Shown here: positions 25,723 through 34,228 of the stretch, piece by piece
Layout of the letters: each line of letters starts with the position of its first letter
How positions within the stretch are numbered: the first letter of the stretch is position 1
Assembly: GCA_015057005.1 (NCBI GenBank)
Contig: SVFF01000001.1
Span: forward strand, 1 to 64,000
DNA from: Lachnospiraceae bacterium
GTDB lineage: Bacteria; Bacillota; Clostridia; Lachnospirales; Lachnospiraceae
DNA: 64,000 nucleotides
Direction: 5' to 3'
Notes under the pieces: model-generated
Databases searched by the model: none
What the model saw: the letters and a program-made list of their open reading frames with translations, nothing else
What the model was told of the DNA's origin: nothing
Program-made: the position numbers and the translations under genes

Positions 25723-26793
25723 TTAATCAAACTTAAATGCAACCTTGAAGTCGCCGTATCTGCCGGTAGCATAATCGAAAGCCTCTTCCCAGTTCTCCAG
25801 GTCGAAGTAACGGCTTACGATACCATCGGTCTTAAGACTGCCGTTGGCAATATTCTCGATAACATAGGGATAGCAGTAAGGGCTTAAGTGGGAACCCAAA
25901 ACATCCAGCTCCTTGTTGTCACCAATCAGTGTCCAGTCAACAGTGGTAGGCTCGCCGAATACGCTGAACTCTACGAAAGTACCAAGCTTGCGGATCATCT
26001 TCAGACCCTGTACAACGCTGGAGGGATGACCGGTTGCTTCGATGTAAATATCGCAGCCGTAACCATCTGTCAGCTCCATGATCTTAGCATATACATCCTC
26101 TTTGCCGGGATTCATAACGATATCAGCGCCGAATTCTTTTGCCTTCTCCAGACGCTCATCCTTCATATCCAGAACGATCAGCTTGGCAGGGTTCATCTTG
26201 TGTGCATATGTAATCATACCAAGACCCAGGGTACCTGCACCGGAGATTACCACTACATCCTCAACGGTGATCTTGGCACGGTCTACCGCATGCTTGGAAC
26301 AGCCGTAAGGCTCGATCAGCAGTGCTGCCTCCAGAGGCATATCCTTGGGAACCTTGTGAAGAACTGCAGTCTTGGGATAACGCACATACTCAGCCATACC
26401 GCCGTTGTTCTCCTTCTGGAAACCAAAAGTTGCATGGGGCTGGCACATCCAGTAACGTCCGGTCTTACAGAACTTACACTGACCGCAGGGAACGATCTGG
26501 TCAGCGATGATACGGTCGCCGATCTCATATTCTGTTACATTTTTACCCTTTTCCACAACATAACCCAGGAACTCGTGGCCGGGAATGAAAGGAGGACGCA
26601 CCCACATCTCATGGGTTTCATCACCCCATGTGGAGTTACCATGGTAGCACTTTAAGTCGCCGGCACATACGCCGCAGCCCTCAGTCTTAATAATAATATC
26701 ATCATCGCCGCACTCCGGTACCGGATAAGCGGGCTCATACTTGTAATCACCCTTGCCGTATGCCACAAGAGCCTTCATTGTCTTGGGAAGCAT
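25723..26793 (-). CDS. Zinc-dependent medium-chain polyol/alcohol dehydrogenase
   Basis: The start is ATG 26793 behind GAAAGGAGAG; the longer frame lacks a ribosome site. The 356-residue product has the catalytic zinc ligands Cys40 (EGCGVCAGD) and His73-Glu74 (PGHEF), the four structural zinc Cys (CGQCKFCKTGRYWMC, from 103), and a Rossmann motif GAGTLGLG near 195. The adjacent sugar epimerase suggests the substrate is a polyol or ketose of that pathway. Sorbitol- and erythritol-type dehydrogenases look similar, so the substrate is open. Confidence 0.88.
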   Translation of the reverse strand: MLPKTMKALVAYGKGDYKYEPAYPVPECGDDDIIIKTEGCGVCAGDLKCYHGNSTWGDETHEMWVRPPFIPGHEFLGYVVEKGKNVTEYEIGDRIIADQIVPCGQCKFCKTGRYWMCQPHATFGFQKENNGGMAEYVRYPKTAVLHKVPKDMPLEAALLIEPYGCSKHAVDRAKITVEDVVVISGAGTLGLGMITYAHKMNPAKLIVLDMKDERLEKAKEFGADIVMNPGKEDVYAKIMELTDGYGCDIYIEATGHPSSVVQGLKMIRKLGTFVEFSVFGEPTTVDWTLIGDNKELDVLGSHLSPYCYPYVIENIANGSLKTDGIVSRYFDLENWEEAFDYATGRYGDFKVAFKFD

Positions 26794-26898
26794 CTTATCT
26801 CTCCTTTCAAAAACACTTTCTTTTATAAAACTTGTTTGCAAAAGAAATTATAACATTTGTATAGCCAAATAACAAGAGTTGTCAGTATTTCTTATAAT

Positions 26899-27747
26899 TT
26901 AAGCCGCTGATTCTCCAGTATATTTTTGATTAAATTTATCCAGCCAAAGGGCTGCTGCCACACCTGCCGCCACACAAATTGTGTTGACTATAAAACCGGC
27001 AACAGATGCTGCAAAACTTGCAAAAGGAATGATCATAATTGTAGCAGCGATCACCACACCTACGATGGCATGAAATGCCACGGAATAATGGCGTTTAAAC
27101 AACATATCCACCGCCTTTGCAAATAGAATCACGGTAGCAAGGCCGCCGATTCCTCCGGGAATCAAAACCACCAAATCCAGATAACCGATACCGGCCACAA
27201 AAGGCTCATACAGACCCAGAGGCATTAACAGCGTAGAGAAACTCATGCCCGGAGCGATCACGCTCAGGGCCAGACAAAAACCGCAGAAAACATACCACAG
27301 AAAATTAGGCGAAATCTCCACCGCAAACAGATGCAAACCTACCAACAGTGCAAACACAGCCGCCATAGCCACATACATGGACACATAGGAGGCTTTGTTT
27401 CGCCCCTGCTCCCCCGCCTCACGAAACAAAGAAGGAAGCATACCGCCGATCAGTCCCACGAACAGGCACACGGAAGGATCCGGATATTTCTCCAATAAAA
27501 AGGAGAGTACATTGGCGACACCCAGAAAACCGATCACACCGCCGATGCCAATCGGTATCAATAGGGGCAAATGAGTCCTCATTTTCCTGAAAGGATCTGC
27601 CAAAAACTCCATAATTGTCTTATAAATGCCAAAGATCACACAGAGCACGCCGCCGGAAATGCCGGGCAGTACTGCCCCCAGGCCGATCAATGCACCCTGT
27701 ATGATCCTTAACAAAAAGTTACTCTGTTTAGATTTTGTTTGTTCCAT
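26899..27747 (-). CDS. DUF368 (PopT-type) polyprenyl-phosphate transporter
   Basis: The 282-residue protein has about eight to ten membrane segments and the two inverted family signatures GLGAVLPGISGGVLCVIFGIY near the start and LALSVIAPGMSFSTLLMPLGLYEP in the middle. DUF368 proteins are now known as recyclers of undecaprenyl phosphate across the membrane for cell wall synthesis. It has its own GGAG site and is not clearly in an operon. Confidence 0.9.
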   Translation of the reverse strand: MEQTKSKQSNFLLRIIQGALIGLGAVLPGISGGVLCVIFGIYKTIMEFLADPFRKMRTHLPLLIPIGIGGVIGFLGVANVLSFLLEKYPDPSVCLFVGLIGGMLPSLFREAGEQGRNKASYVSMYVAMAAVFALLVGLHLFAVEISPNFLWYVFCGFCLALSVIAPGMSFSTLLMPLGLYEPFVAGIGYLDLVVLIPGGIGGLATVILFAKAVDMLFKRHYSVAFHAIVGVVIAATIMIIPFASFAASVAGFIVNTICVAAGVAAALWLDKFNQKYTGESAA

Positions 27748-27859
27748 AATTCTCTCCTGATATCACTTTTTATATAACATATGTACACTTAACATACTAA
27801 TTCATAATACAGGATAATTTCATATTATGGCAGTTCTTTTCAAAAACCACAGCGGTTTC

Positions 27860-28780
27860 TTAACATTTCTGTGCGATAGCCTTTACTGTTTCCAAATCTT
27901 CTTCTACTTCCTCAGCGATTACTTCAAGGGGCTTGCCTTTTGCAATCTTTTTGCGGATTAGCGCTTCCAATCCTTCAACTCTGCCCTGCATACGGCCCAA
28001 CTCCAAACCATCCTCATAGCCTTCCTTGCGGATTGCTTTCATGTGCTTCTTCTCATCATATTCTGTCAACAACATACCCATAACCTCCGCCTTATTCACT
28101 AACAAGATATCTGCAAGGACTCCTCTCTCAATACAGTTGCTCATGGCATTGGTGATGGCTCGCTTCAGAGAATAACCTTTTTCCAGATTATCATTGACCT
28201 CTGCAATAAACTCTGCATACTCCCACAAACGGCGACACCGCTCCATCAATTCCTGATTGTGGCCGCGATTAATGTTAAACATCGTTGCCTTACACTCTAG
28301 GCATCCCGATCCTCTCCCCTCCGTAAATGCATCAGATAAATACAGTTCCATCCTATCCTGCTGCTCTATGGTTCCATTGTAAAAGATTACAAATTCCGGC
28401 GTGGGAATTTTCACCAATTTGGAACCGTACAGATTCTCCTGAGTCTTAGCGATAATTCCTTCGTACTGTCTTGCCAGATAGAACAGCCCCCTCAGGGGCA
28501 TATTGGGGGAATAGGTGCTCTGATGCTCATACAAGTTCAGCCTATCGGTCACCATAAATGACAGATCATTCTTCATTTTCAGGAAGATCACATCTTCCAT
28601 GGTCATAATCTCCAGAACCTCGGGATCATCATAATTGCTACGATTAACCGCGTTATACAGATCCAGCAAATCCTTCTTTTCTTTAAACAAAAAGCGGAAC
28701 AACCGATCCTTATATTTCCTGTTCACATGCAGCTTTTTGAAACGCCAAATAACACCATACCATCTTAAGTTTTTTGTCAT
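27860..28780 (-). CDS. Rpn family recombination-promoting nuclease / PD-(D/E)XK transposase-like protein
   Basis: The 306-residue product starts with the typical KYKDRLFRFLF element, followed by EVLEIMTMEDVIFLKMKNDLSFMV and an LYEHQSTYSPNMPLRGLFYL stretch, with the acidic and Gln residues of the nuclease core. The C-terminal 60 residues are charged helices containing an EGYEDGLELGRMQGRVEG-type repeat, usual for this family. Such proteins occur in many copies in Clostridia and were linked to RecA-independent recombination in E. coli. Start is ATG with AAAGGAG. Confidence 0.85.
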   Translation of the reverse strand: MTKNLRWYGVIWRFKKLHVNRKYKDRLFRFLFKEKKDLLDLYNAVNRSNYDDPEVLEIMTMEDVIFLKMKNDLSFMVTDRLNLYEHQSTYSPNMPLRGLFYLARQYEGIIAKTQENLYGSKLVKIPTPEFVIFYNGTIEQQDRMELYLSDAFTEGRGSGCLECKATMFNINRGHNQELMERCRRLWEYAEFIAEVNDNLEKGYSLKRAITNAMSNCIERGVLADILLVNKAEVMGMLLTEYDEKKHMKAIRKEGYEDGLELGRMQGRVEGLEALIRKKIAKGKPLEVIAEEVEEDLETVKAIAQKC

Positions 28781-29012
28781 GTTTTTCTCCTTTGATTATA
28801 ATGGATTTTAGGGGTTTTCACAATATTTAATTGCTTTTCTCAGGAAACAGTTCCGGGATTCCGATAAGATTATAAAGATGTGTTCCTGTAGAAATGTTGT
28901 CACGATCCTATCAGCTTCATAGAGTAAATGAGGCTAGTTCGTGGAGCTTCATTCTACCACATTCCAGCCGTAAAACAATTATCAGAAAATAAAATTTCAA
29001 AAAATAAAATAT
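28781..29012. other. Gene-free A+T-rich spacer
   Basis: Between the Rpn gene start and the next terminator I see no gene, repeat or structured RNA, only A+T-rich sequence that must include the Rpn promoter. Confidence 0.4.
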
Positions 29013-29057
29013 AAAAAGACGGCTGCACCACTGACCGTTTTGGGTCAGTGAGCGGCC
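29013..29057 (-). terminator. Terminator after the solute-binding protein remnant
   Basis: CACTGACC and GGTCAGTG form the inner stem with outer GGC/GCC pairs; the minus strand continues into TTTTTATATT. Confidence 0.65.
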
Positions 29058-29179
29058 GCCCACCAATCAATGCAGCTATATACAATCAAACTGCTGCTAT
29101 TTAAAAGTTTAACTTTAAATAACTGCACCTATGTGATTATCTTTTCAGATAACAAGTGTCAGCACATACACCTTAGAGA

Positions 29180-29518
29180 TTAGATCTCGCCGTTGTAGGA
29201 CTTCTGCCACCACTCGATCCACTTGTAGTAGCCGTAATCATCCAGACCATCTACGAAGGTATCCCACTTAGCATCATCAACACCGTTGATAACAGCGTCA
29301 GCCATGAAGGTACGGATATAAGGGTACAGATCAGTCTCAATAGCCGCCTTCTCCTGAGTAGCCTCAGCAGACTGGAATTTAGAACCTAATACTTCCAGAC
29401 CCTCGCCCTTTCTCATCACAGGGTAAATTTCATCGATCAGCCAGTTTCTGTCCCAAGGTTGTACAGGACGGTTAACAGTACCATGTGCATACAGGAAGTT
29501 CTGACCTCTCTTAATCTG
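29180..29518 (-). pseudogene. Extracellular solute-binding protein, C-terminal fragment
   Basis: The minus-strand frame ends in YYKWIEWWQKSYNGEI and upstream reads NQIKRGQNFLYAHGTVN and PWDRNWLIDEIYPVM without interruption. This is the C-terminal end of a large ABC-transporter sugar-binding lipoprotein of the LplA-like type. There is no start: the frame runs into DNA where another piece of what looks like the same protein is encoded on the opposite strand. The gene is therefore broken by a rearrangement and has no permease partners nearby. The 3' end and terminator are intact. Confidence 0.75.
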
Positions 29519-29636
29519 GTTACAAAGAGCTTTGGGGCGACCAGAACGGTAACGTTACCACTTACTCCTATGGTTTCGGTGAGAACTCTGCATTCTTGAT
29601 GCCCGATGAGTCCGGCGGAAACTACGATATACTGGC
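29519..29636 (+). pseudogene. Inverted internal piece of a solute-binding protein
   Basis: On the plus strand a short open stretch reads GYKELWGDQNGNVTTYSYGF and then GENSAFLMPDESGGN. This fits the middle of an LplA-like sugar-binding protein, in opposite orientation to the C-terminal piece at its left. It then runs into an AraC tail. A perfect 12-base palindrome GGTAACGTTACC lies inside (29548-29559). I infer an inversion or illegitimate joining, not a gene. Confidence 0.5.
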
Positions 29637-29831
29637 ATGCCGCCACATCAATATGTTCTTATGAAGAGATTAGAAAAAGCAAGATTTTTGATTGAACTTG
29701 ATACAAGAGCCTCCCTGAGCGAACTTTCTCTCAAATGCGGTTTCACATCTTCATCACAGTTTACAAATCTATTCCGCGCAAAGATGGGAATATCTCCATC
29801 CGAGTATCGAAAACAACTTCGTAATCGCTAA
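29637..29831 (+). pseudogene. AraC-family regulator, C-terminal helix-turn-helix fragment
   Basis: The 64 residues correspond to the second half of an AraC DNA-binding domain: PHQYVLMKRLEKARFLI, then LSLKCGFTSSSQFTNLFRAKMGISPSEYRKQ. The sensor domain and first helix-turn-helix are missing and there is no ribosome site before the ATG. It joins directly to the inverted binding-protein piece. AraC regulators often neighbour such sugar transporters, so all three pieces may come from one lost uptake locus. Confidence 0.75.
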
Positions 29832-29870
29832 CAAAATCATAGTAATCAGGACAGCACAAAGAAATTTTTA

Positions 29871-29909
29871 AAAAAGAAAAAACCTTGAAGACTTATAATC
29901 TTCAAGGTT
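29871..29909 (-). terminator. Terminator of the tRNA-Val/tRNA-Met unit
   Basis: AACCTTGAAGA and TCTTCAAGGTT form an eleven-pair stem; the minus strand continues into a T-rich run. Confidence 0.85.
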
Positions 29910-29917
29910 TCATTTCG

Positions 29918-29991
29918 TAGCGAGGAAGGGATTTGAACCCCCGACACTGCGGGTATGAACCGCATGCTCTAGCCAACTGAGCTACCTCGCC
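29918..29991 (-). tRNA. tRNA-Met (anticodon CAT)
   Basis: A 74-base cloverleaf on the minus strand: acceptor GGCGAGG with CCTCGCT, D-arm TAGCTCAGTTGGCTAGAGC, anticodon loop TTCATAC, T-arm GGGGGTTCAAATCCC. The paired first acceptor position suggests an elongator Met; an Ile2-type CAT tRNA cannot be excluded by eye. CCA is not encoded. Confidence 0.93.
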
Positions 29992-30013
29992 ATATGACCA
30001 ACTTTCGTTGGAG

Positions 30014-30086
30014 TGGAACCTATAGGGCTCGAACCTATGACCCTCTGCTTGTAAGGCAGATGCTCTCCCAGCTGAGCTAAGATTCC
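30014..30086 (-). tRNA. tRNA-Val (anticodon TAC)
   Basis: A 73-base cloverleaf on the minus strand: acceptor GGAATCT with GGTTCC, anticodon loop CTTACAA between TCTGC and GCAGA, T-arm ATAGGTTCGAGCCCTAT. It is 22 bases upstream of tRNA-Met and shares its terminator. Confidence 0.94.
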
Positions 30087-30252
30087 ATTTCGTTGCTGTT
30101 GACGCAACCGACTTTGTAAGTATACAATGGCATGCCGGTTTTGTCAACAGCTTTTTTAAAATTTTTTACATTTTTTTATTTTTTTGTGCAATTGAAAAAA
30201 TTACAAATTACGGCAATTTTTGCGACACAAACCGCCGCCTTTCCAGCAGGTG

Positions 30253-32034
30253 TTACATTCTCTCGGGAGCACCAAAGCCCAGCACTTCAATACATGCCTC
30301 CAGCACATCGCGGGTCAGGGAAAGCAGTGCGATCCAGCCGGCTTTCTTGGCTTCATCTGCCTCAGAAATAATAGGAGTCTCGTGATAGAAGCGGTTGAAC
30401 TGGTTAGCCAGATCATAAATGTATGCGCAGATCTTGTTGGGGGCGCACTCTTCGTAGGCAGCTTCCATGGTGGTATTGAACTTGGTCAGTTCCATCACAA
30501 GCGCCTTCTCGGAATCATTCTGTACAGTCTGCAGTTTGGCAGCTTCCACACAGCCGCCCTGATCTTTGTACTTAGCCAGAATGGACTTGATACGCACGAT
30601 GGTGTACAGCACGTAAGGACCGGTATCTCCCTCAAAGGAAGTAAAGCGGTCTACATCAAAAACATAATCCTTTGCGGGCTGATTGGACAGATCACCGTAT
30701 TTGATCGCTGCCAGGCCTACAATCTTGGAGGTGCGTGCTGCTTCCTCCTCATCCACCTGATAACCCTTGGATGCGCTGTTCTCTTTGATCTTGCGCAGCA
30801 TTTCCTCGTTGATCTCTGCGATCAGGTTCTCCAGTCTGGGCACGCCGCCTTGGCGGGTCTTGTAGGGCTTGCCGTCCTTGCCGTTCATGGTACCGAAGCC
30901 AATGTGCAGAAGCTCAGTCTCAGGCTTCACCAGCTTGGTCTTCTTTGCGCAGCGGAATACCTGCTCAAAGTACAGATCCTGACGCTTGTCCGTCAGATAA
31001 ATCATCTTGTCGGGCTGGTACTCTTCCATTCTCATGCGGATGGTAGCCAGGTCAGTAGTATTGTACAGGGCAGCACCGTCGGACTTTAAGATCATACAGG
31101 GAGGAATCTCCTTGGTGTCAGTCTCTTCCTTGACGTCCACTACCAAAGCGCCGTCACTGATGTAAGCGTATCCCTCATCCTTCATATATTTTACCATATC
31201 AGGAATCCAGGGATGAGCATCGGACTCGCCCTTCCACAGTTCAAAATCCACGTTCAGATTATTGTAATTTCTCTTCAGGTCAGCTACAGACACGCGCATA
31301 ATGTGATCCCAGAGGGCACGGTGGCCTCGCTCGCCGTTCTGCAGTTTTGCAGTCGCTTCCATTGCCTTTTCTCTATATTCGGCGTCTTCCTTGGACTTGC
31401 CGCTGGCTGTAGGGTAGATTTCCTCCAGCTCAGAAATGGTAAAGGGAGCCTCAGCAGGATATTCTCCCTCAAAGCTTTCATCAAAATAGGGCAGTTCAGG
31501 CTTGCGCAGGGAAAGCTCATGTATGATCAGACCCATGGGCAGACCCCAGTCTCCCATATGAATATCACCGATGATATCATGTCCCATGAAACGGGCAATT
31601 CTCTTTACACTTTCACCGATGATGGCAGAGCGCAGATGTCCTACATGCAGAGCCTTTGCCACGTTGGGTCCGCCGTAATCAATGATGATCTTTTTGGGAA
31701 CAGCGGGCGCTTCCAGACCAAACTTTTCCTCAGCCTTCATCCCTTCCACAAAGGTCAGCAAAAATGCTTCCGACACTTTCAGGTTCAGGAAACCGGGGGC
31801 TACTGCCACAGCCTCCTTAAAAACCTTGCTGTCTGCCAGCTTGGCTGCCACATCGTTTGCGATCATAATGGGAGCTTTTTTGTACTTCTTAGCACCGGCC
31901 ATTGCACCATTACACTGATATTCACACAAATCAGGGCGGTTGGACAGTGTCACCTTACCCAATGTACTTTCATAACCTGCTGCCTCAAATGCCTGCTGCA
32001 TTTCCTCGGTCAGCATTTCCAAAATCTTCTTCAT
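30253..32034 (-). CDS. argS: Arginyl-tRNA synthetase
   Basis: The 593-residue class I synthetase shows the ArgRS-specific N-terminal Add-1 domain (about 1-110), the HIGH-type motif NVAKALHVGHLRSAIIGE, the KMSKS-equivalent KDGKPYKTRQGG, and the C-terminal DALR anticodon domain ending in VLGFGAPERM. Length is normal. It is upstream of nothing else on its strand except the tRNAs, and its 5' region includes the tandem repeat array at 32301-32475. Confidence 0.95.
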   Translation of the reverse strand: MKKILEMLTEEMQQAFEAAGYESTLGKVTLSNRPDLCEYQCNGAMAGAKKYKKAPIMIANDVAAKLADSKVFKEAVAVAPGFLNLKVSEAFLLTFVEGMKAEEKFGLEAPAVPKKIIIDYGGPNVAKALHVGHLRSAIIGESVKRIARFMGHDIIGDIHMGDWGLPMGLIIHELSLRKPELPYFDESFEGEYPAEAPFTISELEEIYPTASGKSKEDAEYREKAMEATAKLQNGERGHRALWDHIMRVSVADLKRNYNNLNVDFELWKGESDAHPWIPDMVKYMKDEGYAYISDGALVVDVKEETDTKEIPPCMILKSDGAALYNTTDLATIRMRMEEYQPDKMIYLTDKRQDLYFEQVFRCAKKTKLVKPETELLHIGFGTMNGKDGKPYKTRQGGVPRLENLIAEINEEMLRKIKENSASKGYQVDEEEAARTSKIVGLAAIKYGDLSNQPAKDYVFDVDRFTSFEGDTGPYVLYTIVRIKSILAKYKDQGGCVEAAKLQTVQNDSEKALVMELTKFNTTMEAAYEECAPNKICAYIYDLANQFNRFYHETPIISEADEAKKAGWIALLSLTRDVLEACIEVLGFGAPERM

Positions 32035-32300
32035 ATTGATGCCTCTCTTATCACTATCCCTGCCGCAGCTGGGACACTCTCATCTTTCTTATTTTATAAT
32101 GCCTTTTGTATTTACTTTATACAAGAGCAATTTTTCTCTTCCTACTATAACGTAAATTCCCAAATCCCGCAAGCCTATTCTTGGTGCTTTTACGGGGTGT
32201 TATTATAGGGGCTTTTATAAACCAACTTTATAGGATGTTTTTATTGGGGATGATATACCAAAGTGCTACAGCCTTCACACCAATTTGTTCATGCTATTGC
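32035..32300. other. Gene-free argS leader region
   Basis: A+T-rich sequence before argS. I looked for a T-box (AGAGTGGAACCGCGG-like word) because argS is often T-box controlled and found none. No gene is visible. Confidence 0.4.
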
Positions 32301-32475
32301 GCAGACGATTCCTTAGTTTTCAGTACTTTCAGATGCCTTAATCCACTATTTGTGGGCGCATTACGCATCTGATTCCTTGGATTTCAGCGCTTTCAGATGC
32401 CTTAATCCACTATCTGAGGGCGCATTACGCATCTGATTCCTTGATTTTCATCGCTTTCGGATGCCATACCCCTAT
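32301..32475. repeat. 64-bp tandem repeat array A (about 2.7 units)
   Basis: Units begin at 32301 (diverged, GCAGACGATTCC), 32365 and 32429 (GCATCTGATTCC), exactly 64 bases apart. Each carries GCATCTGA near its start and TTTCAGATGC or TTTCGGATGC about 36 bases on, so a unit can fold into a hairpin. The array lies between the queH stop and argS start. It shares its period, head word and an ATTTCA at the same offset with array C. Confidence 0.85.
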
Positions 32476-32546
32476 ATGATAGACTACCTGCCTGATCACA
32501 TACCAGGATACATGTCATGTTATATACCAAGCAATATACCTTTTTC

Positions 32547-33245
32547 TTAATGGTCATTTTCACAAGTCCCAATACTTCCTGCAACTCGCTCCGCCTTAGA
32601 GTACGCACAGCCACAATAGTCCTGCCTGTACAACTCATACTCCGCAGACAATTCCACGGACCGCTTGTAACCATTCTTCTTTTTAAAGTCGGAGGGCAAC
32701 CAGGCTACGCCATACTCTGCAGCCAACACTTTTCCGATTTCATTCAGCTTGGCCGCATTCTTCAACGGGCTAATAGTCAACGTAGTCGTGAAATAATCAA
32801 ACTCTCCGGCGACTGCTTCCTGAGCTGTCCTGCGAAGGCGCAGGTCAAAGCAGCGGAAACACCGCTCGCCGCCCTCAGGACAGGCTTCGTAACCTTTGGC
32901 CATTTCATAAAAAAGCGCAGGCTCATACTCTCCTTCTATAATAGAAATAGGGTAACCTTTTTCTTCCGCGTTATAACGCTCAATCAGGCGTTTTTGTTCT
33001 TCTGCTCTCTTTTGATATTCTTCCGAAAAAGAAATATTGGGATTGTAAAAGAATACTGTAATCGCAAAATACCGGCACAAATATTCCAGACAATAGCTGC
33101 TGCAGGGCGCACAGCAGCTGTGCAGCAGCAGCGTAGGCGGCTGGACTACGCAGGACTGCCCTGCATTCCCGTCTTTCTCCCTACTGTACTCCTGTAACTT
33201 TGTTATTATTTTTTCCAATTCTTTCTGATAATTCTTTTGATTCAC
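32547..33245 (-). CDS. queH: Epoxyqueuosine reductase QueH
   Basis: The 232-residue product converts epoxyqueuosine to queuosine in tRNA (non-cobalamin type). The signature LLLHSCCAPCSSYCLEYL gives the CC pair, and GGERCFRCFDLRLRRTA plus YRQDYCGCAYS give the other Cys of the FeS and metal sites. The only reasonable start is GTG 33245, twelve bases after GGAGG; a longer frame would overlap the sodA 3' end and adds no conserved sequence. It ends beside repeat array A. Confidence 0.92.
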   Translation of the reverse strand: MNQKNYQKELEKIITKLQEYSREKDGNAGQSCVVQPPTLLLHSCCAPCSSYCLEYLCRYFAITVFFYNPNISFSEEYQKRAEEQKRLIERYNAEEKGYPISIIEGEYEPALFYEMAKGYEACPEGGERCFRCFDLRLRRTAQEAVAGEFDYFTTTLTISPLKNAAKLNEIGKVLAAEYGVAWLPSDFKKKNGYKRSVELSAEYELYRQDYCGCAYSKAERVAGSIGTCENDH

Positions 33246-33303
33246 GTTCTCTGTACTTCCTCCGTATAAATTTATTTCCAACAGCCTACCGGGGCATTTA
33301 CCG

Positions 33304-33951
33304 TTACGGGCCGGTATGCCCGCTGCGTTCTTCATACCGTTTCTGGGCCTTGCGCCAATTGATCAGGCTAAACCAGCCGCTCACATAATCGGCCCGCCGA
33401 TACTGGTACTGCAAATAATAGGCATGCTCCCACACATCCACCAAAAAGATAGGCACATACTCCGTCAGATCCGGCACATCCTGATTAGCAGTCTGCACGA
33501 TGGACAGACGGCCCTCTTTATCGGTAAGCAGCCAGGCCCAACCGGAACCGAATTTGCTCACCGCTGCCTGCTCCATCAATTCCTGCCATCTCCTGTAGGA
33601 GCCAAAATCCCTGATGATCGCCTCCGAAAGAGTCCCCACCGGATCCTGGCCTGCGGGGCTTTTCATGGCATCGAAATACAGTTCATGATTGTAGACACCG
33701 CCCCCATTGTTGCGAATGCCTGTTTTCTCTTGGGGCGGAAGCTGATCCAAACCGGTCAGCAATTCCTTCAGGCTCAGCTGCTGCAGCTGGGGATAATTGG
33801 ACAGTATGGCGTTTAAATTGTCCACATAGGTCTTGTAATGCTTGTCATGATGAAAGTACAAGGTCTGTTCGTCCAACACCGGCGACAGCGCATCATACTC
33901 GTAAGGCAGGGGCCTCATCACAAAGGGATAGTGTTCTGCTTTCATTTTCAT
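33304..33951 (-). CDS. sodA: Fe/Mn superoxide dismutase
   Basis: The 215-residue enzyme detoxifies superoxide. Metal ligands are His34 (LYFHHDKHYKTYV), the His of YNHELYFDAM, and Asp and His of VDVWEHAYYLQY. The last motif is the SOD signature. The metal cannot be told safely by eye. Its start has a GGAG-like site. It is 58 bases before queH on the same strand and may be co-transcribed. Confidence 0.92.
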   Translation of the reverse strand: MKMKAEHYPFVMRPLPYEYDALSPVLDEQTLYFHHDKHYKTYVDNLNAILSNYPQLQQLSLKELLTGLDQLPPQEKTGIRNNGGGVYNHELYFDAMKSPAGQDPVGTLSEAIIRDFGSYRRWQELMEQAAVSKFGSGWAWLLTDKEGRLSIVQTANQDVPDLTEYVPIFLVDVWEHAYYLQYQYRRADYVSGWFSLINWRKAQKRYEERSGHTGP

Positions 33952-34144
33952 ATACCTCTCCGCTCTATTTTAGGATTTGTGACTACCTACGGATAGTATA
34001 TGCCAAGGGACAGATTCTATCATCACGATTTTCTTTCTTCTGACCGGATTACAAGCTTGTACTCTCCTTATTTTACCACAGGATCACTTAATCCGCCAGA
34101 GGTTGCTGAAGATCTGTAAAGGCCTGCTTGTCATAAAAAGACAC

Positions 34145-34173
34145 TTGTAAAAGAGTCCTGCCTCCGCTATAGT
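34145..34173 (+). promoter_or_regulatory. Sigma-A-type promoter of the beta-propeller gene
   Basis: TTGTAA (34145-34150) and TATAGT (34168-34173) are 17 bases apart, about 55 bases before the start codon. Confidence 0.6.
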
Positions 34174-34228
34174 TAAAACATAAGATTTTCTCTGAACGGA
34201 ATTCCATAAAAATTGGAGGAGAATATAC

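Noticed and set aside
32035..32300. T-box before argS
   Set aside because: No T-box core word and no terminator/antiterminator pair could be found.
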